A stretch of DNA of 64,000 nt. Source: Heloderma charlesbogerti (lineage: Eukaryota > Chordata > Lepidosauria > Squamata > Helodermatidae). The notes below the pieces were generated by a model. That model was given only the letters and a program-made list of their open reading frames with translations, was not told where the DNA came from and searched no databases. This document shows positions 23,706 through 34,189 of the stretch, piece by piece (within the stretch, counting starts at the first letter, position 1; every line of letters starts with the position of its first letter). A program made the position numbers and the translations under genes. The stretch spans positions 1,736,001 through 1,800,000 of the forward strand of contig JANEZZ010000307.1 in assembly GCA_026122225.1 (NCBI GenBank), given 5' to 3'.

Positions 23706-24095
23706 ATGGAAGGCAGGGTAACTTCACGAAATACAGGACAACAGCGCAGGCGATAAGAGCTAAGAGGAACTGAACAATAATTAAAAAAAACCACTTCTTT
23801 AATTTCTGTTTTGGGAGGATCAACACAGAGAAGACACAGACAGTTCACTTCAGCATGGGGGGCGGGGGGAACCAAACACTACACACATAGGCTGCTATAA
23901 TATGCCTTTCTTTAAGAATTTAGAAAGCAAGAAAAAACTAAATGCTTGAATATGACTTAAAGGGGTGGGGGAGGAACATGCCGAGTAGTCAATGTTTGCT
24001 TTTAAAAATTAAAATAAGATTGGGTTTTAAAAAATCTAAAAGAGACAGAGTTGACAGACAAAAGCAACAAGGAAATAGAATGGAGAAAGCAGAAG
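23706..24095. other. Short spacer between PF5 and PF6
   Basis: A-rich unique-looking sequence; no feature recognised. Confidence 0.6.
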
Positions 24096-25063
24096 TAGGG
24101 ATGTACGAAAGTCACCTTTTCTCAGGGGTGCTTCGCGATGGGGGGGAGGTGCTTCGCTTCTCCCCCCAAAGTTCAGGCGAGGGGGGGGAGCCGTCCTGCC
24201 TCGCCCGGCCGAAATTCAGGCCGGGGGGGAGGCTTCCCGCCTCGCCCGGCTGAAATTCAGGCCGGGGAGAAGCGCCCCGTCTCCCCGGCCGCGAAACAAA
24301 GTGTAAAAAACCAAACAAACCAAACAAACCCCATGATAGGCTACGTAACGATTAACGTAGCCTATCACAGCTAGATTTCCAAAGTCAGCCATGATAGTCT
24401 ACGTTAATCGTTACGTAGCCTATCACGGGGTTTGTTTGGTTTGTTTGGTTTTTTACACTTTGTTTCGCGGCCGGGGAGACGGGTGACTTTGAAAGAAAAA
24501 AAAAAGTGCATATGCAAATGGCGGCAGCCTATGGGCACCGCCATTTGCGTTCCTTATTTGGTCCCAGTACTCTACGTAAAGATTTACATAGACTATGGCG
24601 TAGTCTACGTAAATCTTTACGTAGACTACCGGGACCAAATAAAGAACGCAAATGGCGGTGCCCTATGGGCGCCGCCATTTGCGTATACGCTTTTTTTTTT
24701 TTCAAAGTCACCCGTGATAGGCTACGTAATGATTTACGTAGCCTATCACAGCTGACTTTGGAAATCTAGCCGTGATAGGCTACGTTAATTGTTACGTAGC
24801 CTATCATGGGTTTTTTTTTTTTTTTTTACAGTTTGTAATGGCGGCGGCGGCAGCTGGTCGGAAGACCGGCTACCGCCTCCGCCCCCGACGAAAGGCCGAC
24901 GAACCGCCGCTGGGACCTGCCGCCGGGAGGGACATTCGCCAAAGGTAAGTCCCATCCCGGGGGGGGTGGGGTGGCAGAGAATTTCACCACCGATTTCGGG
25001 GGGCCGAATGCGTTGGCGCTTGGCCCCCCTGAAGATTCGGGGAGAAATTCTCCGCCATCCCTA
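24096..25063 (+). mobile_element. PF6: palindrome-rich hAT-like MITE with an extra inverted duplication
   Basis: Perfect 8-bp duplication agcagaag (24088-24095 and 25064-25071). Standard X left end and Y right end with donor AAAG|GTAAGTCC near 24943. Unlike sibling copies, a segment of about 55 bp at 24278-24332 (gtctccccggccgcgaaaca onward) recurs in inverted orientation at 24427-24482, making a new palindrome of about 205 bp around two internal hairpins. The central palindrome (about 24508-24690) is shorter than usual, lacking the innermost 'caaatagcg' unit. Confidence 0.88.
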
Positions 25064-25071
25064 AGCAGAAG

Positions 25072-26879
25072 TGAAGGTCGACCTTGAACAACAAACGCAG
25101 CCTTTTCCAGAGTCCAAGCAACATAAACAAACAGGAATGGCGGGGGAGGGGGGAGCGTAGCAGCAATGAGCGAGGAAAAGCTATGTTAGTTTGAAAAAAT
25201 ATGGAAAAGAGAGATGAATATATCTAAATCTAATGCAAATAAAAAATGAGTTGGAGGTAGAAAGAAATAGGAGAAGGCGGCGGAAGGGGTGCTGCAAAGA
25301 CATTGTCCCAAAGGGGATGGATGAGCAAGTAGAGAGGGAACGATCCCACTACAACCAAGCTGTTTCCTTTTCATTTAAATATTGAAGAAAGCCTAATGGT
25401 GATCAGAAAAGAAGAAATAGAAGGCACAACTCCAAGGAATGTGCACACGCACACACACGTGCGCGCACACACCATCTACCCATACACCAGCCCTCTCCCA
25501 AAGACACAGCTAGTGCAATAGCTGAATGCAGCCTTTCGCCAAAGTATATATAACGCCTTTCTCCTCCACTCCCTCTGATTGGAGACTGCTAGCATGGGTT
25601 TGGGCTGAGAGTTGCTATTTGCCAAAGCACACTCCCTCCTCCTCCTGCACTCCCCCTCCCCCCCGCCCCTTTTGCGTGAGCTTCCAGAAGTTGATACATT
25701 TTGGAGACAGTCTGCCTGGACTGCTCAGGCATTAAGTAGAGCTCTGAATATACAAGGCGGAGGAGGCACTTCATGGGGGGGGGGGGCGCATCGCCCCAGG
25801 GTGCCTTGGTACTGCTCTGACCTGCTTTGTATCATGAGGATTTTGCTCTGAATAAGCCCACCTCACCGTGTTATTCTGGCTTCATGATGACGCCCTAGGC
25901 ACGGCCCTACTCACTGTTGATTAAAACTTTTTCAGGCTGGGGAGTCCTATGGGGGCCGTACAGGTGAGCAGGCCTGGCAGTGGGCACATTTGCATAAACT
26001 CTCTCTCTCTTTCCCCCCTCCCCAAGATACGCACACACATACAGACATATCCGCCCCACTTCCCCCCCTTTCTCTCACACACAATCCTTTGCACGTATAC
26101 AAATCCTTCTCTCCATGCATGCAAACACACTCTCCTCCTGTGTCTTTTCAAGGAGAAGGGGCACCTCATCCCCCCCATTCTTTGGTAAGCATTGTGCTGG
26201 TGCACTTCCTTTGTGATCCTCTCCTGAGCTTCCCAGCCCTGGATATTCCTGCCCTTGCTTGCTCTTTCTCCGAGCCACTCACCTCTTCCTGCTCTCTTAC
26301 CTGCCCCCGTCCTCTCACTGTTTTGCTTGTCGCCTTCCCACCATCCTCCAACTCCAGCCTTACTCTTCCTCAGCCTGATTTGCTTGCTTCTTTTCCCCCT
26401 CACTGCAGTCGTTCCTGTCTCCATTTGTCTCTTCACTGTCTTTCTTCCATCTGTGGATTGGTCTCTCTCTTGCCTCTCTAACCCCCCCCCCTTTCAACAG
26501 TTGGTTGGGATTTAAAACTCCCTCTGTTCAGAGCTTGTGCCATCTCCACTGTGCTCTTGGATGACAGCCTCAGCTTCAGCTGGCTTCTGAGTTGGTTGGT
26601 GGGTTGCCATCATTCGTTGCTTGTTTTCCCCATGGCTATCTGGGTACAGCACCAGTCCAGGACTGGCTCAGCACTAAGGAGGAGGAGAGATGAGGAAGCC
26701 TTCCTTGGCTGCCCAGAATTATTGTGATGGGGGAATGGTGCACATGGAAGCAGAGGGGGGCAGAGGGGTGAGGGCTTGGGGTTATGTGGTGAGCCACACA
26801 GAAGGTCCCCATGAGCTGCATATGGCCTGTGAGCCACGGGTTGTCAACATGTGGTTTAGGTGATCAAGGAATGAGATGT
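25072..26879. other. Low-complexity spacer, no gene recognised
   Basis: Includes an (AC)n-like tract near 25442-25475 and a long pyrimidine-rich stretch at about 25990-26490. Both-strand open frames there (for example minus 25921-26436) come from the biased composition. No exon or bounded element supported. Confidence 0.55.
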
Positions 26880-26887
26880 GTTGGGTC

Positions 26888-27445
26888 TAGGGATGGTGAA
26901 GAATTCCGCCACGGACTCCAATGAGGCCGGATTTTAAAGAATCCGCCCCCCCCCAGAGTCTGTGGCGGAACAGACCACTCACCTCTGCCACCCCACGAAG
27001 TTCACGCTGGTCAGGTCCTACCTGTCACTGGCTGGGTCTGTGTCCGTCCACTCACTCCACTGCCTGGCGTAGCGAACTCCATTTGCATCCCTGCTCTTTG
27101 CCATGATAGGCTACGTAGATCTTTACGTAGCCTATCACGTAAAGGGACAGGGATGTAAATGGTGTAGCGGATGCCATTTGTGTCCCTGCTCTTTGCCATC
27201 ATAGGCTACGTAAATCTATCATGGCAAAGAGCAGGGATGTAAATGGCATCCGCTATGCCAGATGCCACTTGCGTCAACAGACCGGCAGCGGACAGAAGTC
27301 CGGCAGTGGACGGACCAGGCCAGTGGCTCTGCAGACTCGCCGTGGAGCGGAGCTGGCTGGGGAGGATTCCGAGGGGAGGAACAGGTTGCCTCCTCCCCCT
27401 GCAGACCCCCCATGGACTCGGGTGAGTGGGGCTCGTACACCCCTA
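26888..27445 (-). mobile_element. PF7: short-form palindrome-rich hAT-like MITE (Y to X)
   Basis: 8-bp duplication gttgggtc/cttgggtc (26880-26887, 27446-27453; 7 of 8). It lacks the large central palindrome. Instead, hairpins of the ccctgctctttgccatgata type (about 27084-27160 and 27178-27235) link the two GC-rich ends. The ends are the Y type with gaattccgcc and the X type ending CTCGTACACCCCTA. This defines a short subfamily shared with PF13, and partly with PF8 and PF9. Confidence 0.85.
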
Positions 27446-27684
27446 CTTGGGTCCTGAGGTCATGTGTTCCCCTTCTTTTTCTTCCTCTGCACATTAGATG
27501 GGGAGGGAGAAAGCTTCCGCTTCCACTTTAAAATAAACCACAGTTTTGAGTTACATATGAACTTTGGGAAATGTGATGTGACCTAACCATAGCTGATGAA
27601 AAGAAAACAAGATCAATGCTTGCTTTCAGATCCTGATTTGTTAACTAAACAAACCACAGTTCTCTGCACTGAATGTGTTTATTC

Positions 27685-28357
27685 TAGGGATGTACGAAAG
27701 TCACTTACCTTTTCGCAGCTTGGATTTGCGGTGGGGGGGAGGCGCTCCGTCCCTCCCCCTGGAATCCTCCCTGGGCTGGCTCTGCCCTGCGGCAGCTCCA
27801 TGGAGCCGCTGGCCAGGGCCGTCCTCAGCCGGAGTTATGGCCACAGCCGGCTGCTGCGGATGCAAATGGCGGCCACCGTAGTGGCCGCCATTTGCGTCCT
27901 GCCAGGCTGCCGTGATAGGCTATGTAAGTATTTACATAGCTTATCATGGCAAAGAGCAGGGGCGCAAATGGCGGCTGCTACGCCATTTACGCCGCTGCTG
28001 TTTCCGTGATAGGCTATGTAAGTATTAACATAGCCTAACACAGTAAAGGCAGCTACGCAAATAGCATACTGGCTGCCATTTGCGTGGCTGCCTTTACCAT
28101 GATAGGCTATGTAAATACTTACGTAGCCTATCATGGCAGTCTGGCAGGCCACAAATGATGGCTGCAGCAGCCGGCCGAAAGACCAGCCACCGCTGCCGCT
28201 GGAGCCGCCACCACCGGAGCCCCAGGTAAGTTTCGTTCCAGGGGGATTCCGCAGGGTGGCGGGGGGTGGGAGGCCGTTCCACCATGGATTTCGGGGAGCC
28301 GAATGCCAGTGCATTCAGCCTCACTGAAATCCGTTGCGGAATTCTCTGCCATCCCTA
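27685..28357 (+). mobile_element. PF8: short-form palindrome-rich hAT-like MITE (X to Y)
   Basis: Perfect 8-bp duplication gtttattc (27677-27684 and 28358-28365). X end with ACTTACCT near 27703, hairpins at about 27910-27949, 28007-28043 and 28098-28136, then an exon-like block ending CCCCAG|GTAAGTTTC near 28226 and Y end TTCTCTGCCATCCCTA. It lies only about 230 bp from PF7, in opposite orientation. Confidence 0.87.
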
Positions 28358-28487
28358 GTTTATTCTGAAGTGGAAGCAGATATTTTCATCCTCTACCTCT
28401 TGTGGAAGAGGGGAGGAGGCATATGCATCTGAAGTGTGCTGAGGCTCATTCCTGATCACTCAGACCACTGTTCAGGTCAGTGGAGGC

Positions 28488-28707
28488 TGGTGGTTCTGAT
28501 GTCAATAGGATAGTGAATCTGCTCCAGGTTTCAGACAGAACCAGAACCAGTCAGACCTCTAAAGGAGCTATCCAAGGTGCTGAGCCTATTTTGGGGGTAT
28601 GGTTCAGCACCCTGGATAGCTCCTTTAGAGGTCTGGCTGGTTCTGACTGAAACCCAGAGGAGATGATTCACTGCCTCCACTGGTTTAGGTGATCAGAAAT
28701 GAGCCAC
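28488..28707. mobile_element. Foldback MITE-like element
   Basis: Arms of a long imperfect inverted repeat: cagtggaggctgg...gacctctaaaggagctatcc at the left and ggatagctcctttagaggtc...gcctccactg at the right, around a loop near 28580-28600. The outer ends form a CAGTGGAGGC terminal inverted repeat. No coding capacity. I could not fix a target-site duplication, so the superfamily is open. Confidence 0.6.
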
Positions 28708-28811
28708 AGCGCATTTTGGACGCATACTTCTCTTCCATGCACAATGGGGAGTAAAAACTGTTATGATGACCATCTGAGATGAGCCTCTAATCCAGCCCAT
28801 GAATCCTGCAT

Positions 28812-28920
28812 TTAGGCTACAATCCTATACACACTTCCCTTGAGGTAAGTGCTATTGTATGCAATGGGGCTTCTTTCTGAGTAGACATGTATAGAATTGC
28901 ATTGATTTCTATGGGAAATC
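28812..28920 (+). repeat. Squamate interspersed repeat (same family as 14442)
   Basis: Diverged copy with acaatcctatacacacttcc and ctttctgagtagacatgtat phrases. Confidence 0.5.
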
Positions 28921-28999
28921 CTATGAATGGTTAATGAAATATATTTAAATGCTATTAAGTCCGGGCATATCTTAAAGAAAATAGCAAACTCTAATAATT

Positions 29000-29200
29000 T
29001 AATATTTTTTATTATTATTATTATTATTATTAATAATAATTCTTAGACTCCTTACTCAGAAAAGACTCAAGGCATCTTACAACAAAAATTAAAGCATACA
29101 AAAATGTTCAACAATTTAAAACAGCTAAAAACAATTACAATAAAATACCACAGTCCGATAAACAACTAAATTAAGGAACTCTTCATTTCTAGTCTAATCT
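29000..29200 (-). repeat. L2-like LINE 3' tail (minus) with (ATT)n
   Basis: An (ATT)n tract at about 29008-29035 is followed by sequence ending in 'catcttacaacaaaaattaa' and 'aaaacaattacaataaaata', the reverse complement of the usual L2 3' UTR and tail. Only the non-coding tail is present. Confidence 0.45.
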
Positions 29201-29889
29201 TTCTGGTCTTCATTTCATTACTCTACTCTCAATATATGTTCTAATGCGAAGTAAATGTAACTTTATATTATAATGCATCAGCAAGATGTTTCCTTCTTCA
29301 GTGTAACAGCAGAAGAACATTAATGTTCGAGGAAGTTAGAAGTTACCCTGAAGTTGGTAGGATTCTAGTACAGGAGCATAGTTTGCATAATGAGTAATTT
29401 GCTCAGGGCTGTGAAATGGGGATTCAGCTGACCTACTCTACAGGATCATTGTGAAGGGAAATCACAATAAATATTGCGAAAAGAGTGCAAATTAAAGTGC
29501 TAAGCTACTACCGCTATTCTGAATTTCTGAAGCAAGCCTTTTCACAGATTTGAAAAATGATGCATTCCCCCAATTCTTCAAATAGCTGTCCATTTCAAAA
29601 ATCGTGGGTTTCAGGTGATGAAGCCCAGTTTCCACCTCTCATGGCTAACATTTCAGAGTCCCCCAAATTTCTGAGATATCCTGCTAGTTTTATGAAAAGT
29701 CTTTTAGTTTTCCTCAAAATTCTTTGGCTGTTTTCCCAAGCAAGGCCTTCTAAATTTCACTTTAGTTGTGATCCAATGGCATTTCAAATTCTACTCTAAG
29801 GGCACAATCCTAACTAGATAGGTGGCTGTCTCCAGCCTCAGAGGCGACCGCCTATCCAAAGAAAGGCAGGAGAGGCATGGGGGGATCAT
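29200..29889. other. AT-rich spacer, no gene recognised
   Basis: AT-rich sequence. The last part (29560-29790) weakly resembles the hAT-like non-coding repeat near 19660. No gene supported. Confidence 0.5.
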
Positions 29890-30563
29890 TAGGGCTGATG
29901 GAGAATTCCGCCACAGATCTCGTGCATGCCAGTGCATTTGGCCCCCCCAAACCTGTGGCGGAATGAACCCCCCTGCCCCCCCACCCTACGAAAGGCACGT
30001 GAAACGGAGCACTCACCTGCTGCTGTTCACGCTGCTCTGTGAATGGCGGCCGCGCCTGCAGCTGCCATTCGCTTCACCATTTTAGCTGTGATAGGCTACG
30101 TAAATACTTATGTAGCTTATCACGGCTAATGCAGGGACACCATTTGCGTCCCTGAGGAGGCGGTGATAGGCTACATAAATATTTAGGTAGCCTATCACAG
30201 CAAAAAAAAAAAAAAGGGAATGCAAATGGTGGCCGCTAAAGGGAACGCAAATGGTGGCCGCCGTAGCTGCCGCCATTTGCGTTCCCCCTTTTTTTTTTGC
30301 CGTGATAGGCTATGTAAATATTTATGTAGCCTATCACGGCAAAAAAAAGGGACGCTAAGGGCGGCAGCTATGGCGGCCGCCATTTGTGTCCCTGCACTGC
30401 TCAGCAGTGGCTGGATGTTGCTGCAGGCTGCCCCGGCCGGTGGCTCTGCGGAGTTGCTGCAAAGCAGAGCCGGCCATCGAGGATTTCGGGGGGAAGGACG
30501 GAGTGCCCCCCCCCCACTGCAGATGTACAAAACAAAACAGGTAAGTTGATTTGTACATCCTTA
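29890..30563 (-). mobile_element. PF9: palindrome-rich hAT-like MITE (Y to X)
   Basis: Left end TAGGGCTGATGGAGAATTCC, right end TTTGTACATCCTTA, duplication gggatcat/aggatcat (29882-29889, 30564-30571; 7 of 8). Hairpins lie near 30091-30126, 30163-30200 and 30300-30342. The X end carries 'caggtaagttgatttgtaca' (donor at about 30539). Arms use the gccgtagctgccgcc variant. The large central palindrome is reduced. Confidence 0.85.
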
Positions 30564-30840
30564 AGGATCATTCCCTCCACGCCTATCCTGCCTTGCTATT
30601 GTTCTCTAGACAGCCATTTTTGGCTTTCTAGCAGCAGGGAGGCTGACCGGGAGAGGAAACTGCCATACAACACATTGGATGTGCAGCTCCGCTCTCCCCG
30701 CCTGAGAACGGCCCTAGCCCCACCCCTTTTCAGTTGCTCCGCACTCCTCTTGAGAGCATGGAGGACAGGGCTTCTCCGTGCTGCCTCTGAGGCAGCGCAG
30801 ATGAGAGGGGCAGTAGGTTTTCTGGGAACCTACCCCAGAG

Positions 30841-31780
30841 TAGGGATGTCGGAGAATTTCTCCACGAATCTCCGGGAGGCCGAATGCCAATGCATTCGGC
30901 CCCCCGAAATTGGTGGGGAAATTCTCTGACACCCCCCCCCCCGGGATGGGACTTACCTCGTGCGAATGTCTCTCTTGGCGGTGGGTCCTGGTGGCGGTTC
31001 GGTGGCTGTTTGGTGGCGGTTTGGCGGTGGCGGTGGCGGCTGGTCTTCTGGCCGGCAGCCACCGCCGCCATTTCCCAGTAAAGTAAAAAAAAAAACACAT
31101 GATAGGCTATGTAAAGATTTACGTAGCCTATCATGGCTAGATTTTCAAAGTCAGCCATGATAGGCTACGTAAATCTTTACGTAGTCTATCATAGCTGACT
31201 TTGAAAAAAAAAAAAGTGCGTACGCAAATGGTGGTGCCCACGGGCGCCGCCATTTGCGTTCCTTATTTGGGCACGGGTAGTCTATGTAAAGATTTACATA
31301 GACTACAGTGAAAATAAGGGCAACACAAATAGCGTTGCCCTTATTTTCGCCGTAGTCTATGTAAATCTTTACGTAGACTACCCGTGCCAAAATAAGGAAC
31401 GCAAATGGCGGCGCCTGTGGGCGCCGCCATTTGCGTACGCGCTTTTTTTTTTTTCTAAGTCAGCCGTGACAAGCTACGTAAAGATTTACGTAGCCTATCC
31501 CGGCTGACTTTGAAAATCTAGCCGTGATAGGCTACGTAAATCTTTACGTAGCCTATCACATTTTTTTTTTTTTACATAACTTTTTTTCTTTCGCAGCCGG
31601 AGAGGCGGGGCGCTCCCTCGGCCAGAATTTCAGTGGGGAGGGATGGGGCGCCTCCCCCCCCGGCCGGAATTTTGGTGGGGAGGGATGGGGCGCCTCCCCA
31701 CCCGCCAAGAATTTCGGGGGGAGAAACGGAGCGCCTCCCCCCCGAAAACAGCTGCGGCACCAGGTAAGGGACTTTCCCTA
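30841..31780 (-). mobile_element. PF10: palindrome-rich hAT-like MITE with damaged X end
   Basis: Y end TAGGGATGTCGGAGAATTTC at the left, with reverse donor CTTACCTC. Two hairpins (about 31100-31135, 31158-31193) precede the large palindrome (about 31218-31441), followed by two more hairpins to 31560. The X end has the donor ACCAG|GTAAGGGAC at about 31763 but stops at ACTTTCCCTA, missing part of the usual terminus. Flanking 8-mers (ccccagag and gagcatgg) do not match, so the right edge was deleted or recombined after insertion. Confidence 0.82.
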
Positions 31781-31789
31781 GAGCATGGG

Positions 31790-32647
31790 CTCTGAGGTCG
31801 GTTCCCAGAAACGAGCATATCCTATGGCCTGCTAGACAGTGTCTAGCGGCCATAGGATTGCTCTCTAAAGGAGTTTTGAAGTGAGCCCTTGAAGACACCT
31901 TCGCTGTCATTTGGCTTGGAAAACAACTGCAATCATTCTGTGATACTTGGCCCTGTCAATAAGGTAGGAGATGAGAAGGTGCAAACCACAGACAAGGATT
32001 TACTGGCCTGTGGGCCAGGGTGGTAGGAGCTGGAAATGTATTTATAAACACTTTTTAAATGACAAAGCCTTTAAAGCAGCCTTCCCTTCCCTGGTGCTTT
32101 CCAGGTGTGTTGGACTACAATTCTCATCATCCACAGCCAGCATAACCACCTAGGATGATTTTATTTTTGTACACCACCATTTCAATAAAAATTAGTAAAC
32201 TGATGTTATGTCTGACAATATCTTATATTATGGCTGGCATTGAAATGGGGCCAAACTAGACACTGTAAGAGATGGAGACCTGACAATCTCTGTGTCTTTG
32301 CTGCCCTTCTGGTGATATCTAACGCAAACAAGATGTGACATGACGATATCACACTCCTTGCCTCCATGTTTCCCATGCCAGCCAATGATATGAGCTAGGG
32401 AGATGTCACCTATTGGTTGTATAAAATGTTACAAGCAAGAGATATGGAACAGTGGCAATTCTGAATCTCTCATAACTAGGGAGCTGAAGTGGTGACAAAT
32501 AATCCCAGGTCTATGCCATCCTCAGAATTAAGGGCTTGCTCAAAATATGTTTCCCATAACTTAGGCATAATATGCGCATCCAGACCATATTTAGTTTCCT
32601 TTAATTTGCAGGATACCAGCTGCCAGAATTTCACTGAGTACCGAGTG
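31790..32647. other. Spacer with MITE scrap
   Basis: Contains a truncated piece of a common amniote hAT-like MITE at 32077-32150 (ggtgtgttggactacaattc, part of the family intact at 47030). Otherwise no recognised feature. Confidence 0.5.
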
Positions 32648-32655
32648 CTCATAAT

Positions 32656-33177
32656 TAGGGATGACACAGGAGTCTGAGAGGGGGGTGGAGTCTGGTACAC
32701 TGCCCCCCGCTCGCCCCCCAAACCCTGTTCACCAAACCGCCACCACTTAATGGCCCCATTCGCCAGGCGCTCTTGTGGTCCGCAAGTGCCTGGAGGCAAC
32801 TTGTCCCCTTAGCAAGCCACCATTTTGCGTAAAAATGGAAGCTTAGGTTTCTCCATAAAAGCAATGTTGCACAAATGGTGGCCATAAAGGGGCGGTTTAC
32901 ACAACATTACATATGTAAATGGACCACTGACATCTGTAATATTGTGGAAATGACCCCTTTTCGGCCGCCGTTTGCGCAACATTACTTTTATGTAGAAACC
33001 TGAGCCACCTTATTTACACAAAATGTTGGCTCGCTGAGTGGCCGGGTGGCCCTGCATGCTCACTGAGCTGTCCAAGGGCTCATGTGGTACAGCAAGCAGG
33101 CGCAGGGGTAGCAGCAGCTTGGTTAGTGCCCGGTGGCCATGGATGGAGGTGATTCTGTCCATCCCTACTCATAACTT
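32656..33177. mobile_element. hAT-like MITE, second family with TAGGGATG ends
   Basis: Starts TAGGGATGACACAGGAGTCT and ends TTCTGTCCATCCCTA, flanked by ctcataat/ctcataac (32648-32655, 33178-33185; 7 of 8). The interior is a different palindrome from PF: arms with ttaggtttctccataaaagc and ttttatgtagaaacctgagc, and with acaacattac units. Same terminal octamer and duplication length, unrelated middle. Confidence 0.78.
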
Positions 33178-33447
33178 CTAGTTTGGTCCTAAAACTAATA
33201 TTTGCATGCAATGTTTCACAACATGACTGATAGAACTGTCTTCTATAACCTTGGATAGAAAATTGGGCATGAATTAATTGATTGTCAACCACTGTGAACA
33301 GTGGGCCACCCATTTGAATTGGAGCCCAAAGATAAAATGCCTTTGATGAGAGGAAACATCTGGAACACTGAGAGAAAGCTTGCCACTGAGCGATCTCACT
33401 TTAAAATGCAAAAGACCAAAATCCATTTGGTCAGTATCAATTGGACC

Positions 33448-33866
33448 AGGGATCCCCAACCTTTTCAGGTTGGTGGGCACATTTGGAATTTTGAGAGTAT
33501 GTCATGGGCATTCTCACAAAATGGCTGCCACAGTGGGCAAGGCTGGTCACAAAGCGCTCATTTCCTGCAAGGCAAACTGGTGAAACTAAAAGAAAAGTAA
33601 CTTGCCCAAGAACCAAAGTATAAGGCAGAGTTGGGGGCTGAGCTCTCAAACACAAAACCACGCTTATGAACCCAAATAAAGATGGCGCTGGAGGGCAGCA
33701 CTTGGTTTGTGGCATGCCAGTGTGCCAGTTAAAAACAAACCATTAAATAAAAAAATCTGAAGAAATAAAATAAAACTTAGGAGGGGCAGGGAGCCTGGTG
33801 GGGCCAAGAGGGGTGTCTGTGGGCACACAGGTGCCCATGGGGATCATGTTGGAGACCGCATAATTA
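33448..33866. repeat. Probable DNA-transposon-derived repeat
   Basis: Begins cagggatccccaaccttttc, a widespread reptilian repeat start, and ends near ggggatcatgttggagaccg, an imperfect inverse of the start. No duplication identified. Non-coding. Confidence 0.4.
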
Positions 33867-34043
33867 GACGGTGGGCTCCTGTTTAGGTAGAGCTGCTTTT
33901 TGTCAGTCCCAAACTTTTAAACTGGTTGCCATTCTGAACAGAGCCTCTAGAGATCCATTGACATGGCAACAATATGGTTGTCACAGGCTGCAGCTCATGT
34001 CTGGCACAAATGTTATAGTTCCTGCACGGTGGTCAACCTACAG

Positions 34044-34181
34044 CAGGGCTGAAGAACCTGTGGGCATTCCGATACTGGTGAACCGCTACTTGCATCATCC
34101 ACGACCATTGGCCAGGCTGGATGAGGATGATGGGAACTGGAATCTAGCAACATCTGGAGGGCCACATGTTCTTCAGCCCTG
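34044..34181. mobile_element. Small hAT-like foldback MITE
   Basis: Ends CAGGGCTGAAGAACCTGTGG and CATGTTCTTCAGCCCTG are inverted repeats. Flanks acctacag/acctagac match at 6 of 8. The interior is an imperfect palindrome with catcatcc/ggatgatggg. Same general family as the copies at 47030 and 52340. Confidence 0.65.
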
Positions 34182-34189
34182 ACCTAGAC

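Noticed and set aside
25921..26436. 171-codon minus-strand ORF.
   Set aside because: It lies in a pyrimidine-rich low-complexity stretch with equally long frames on the other strand.
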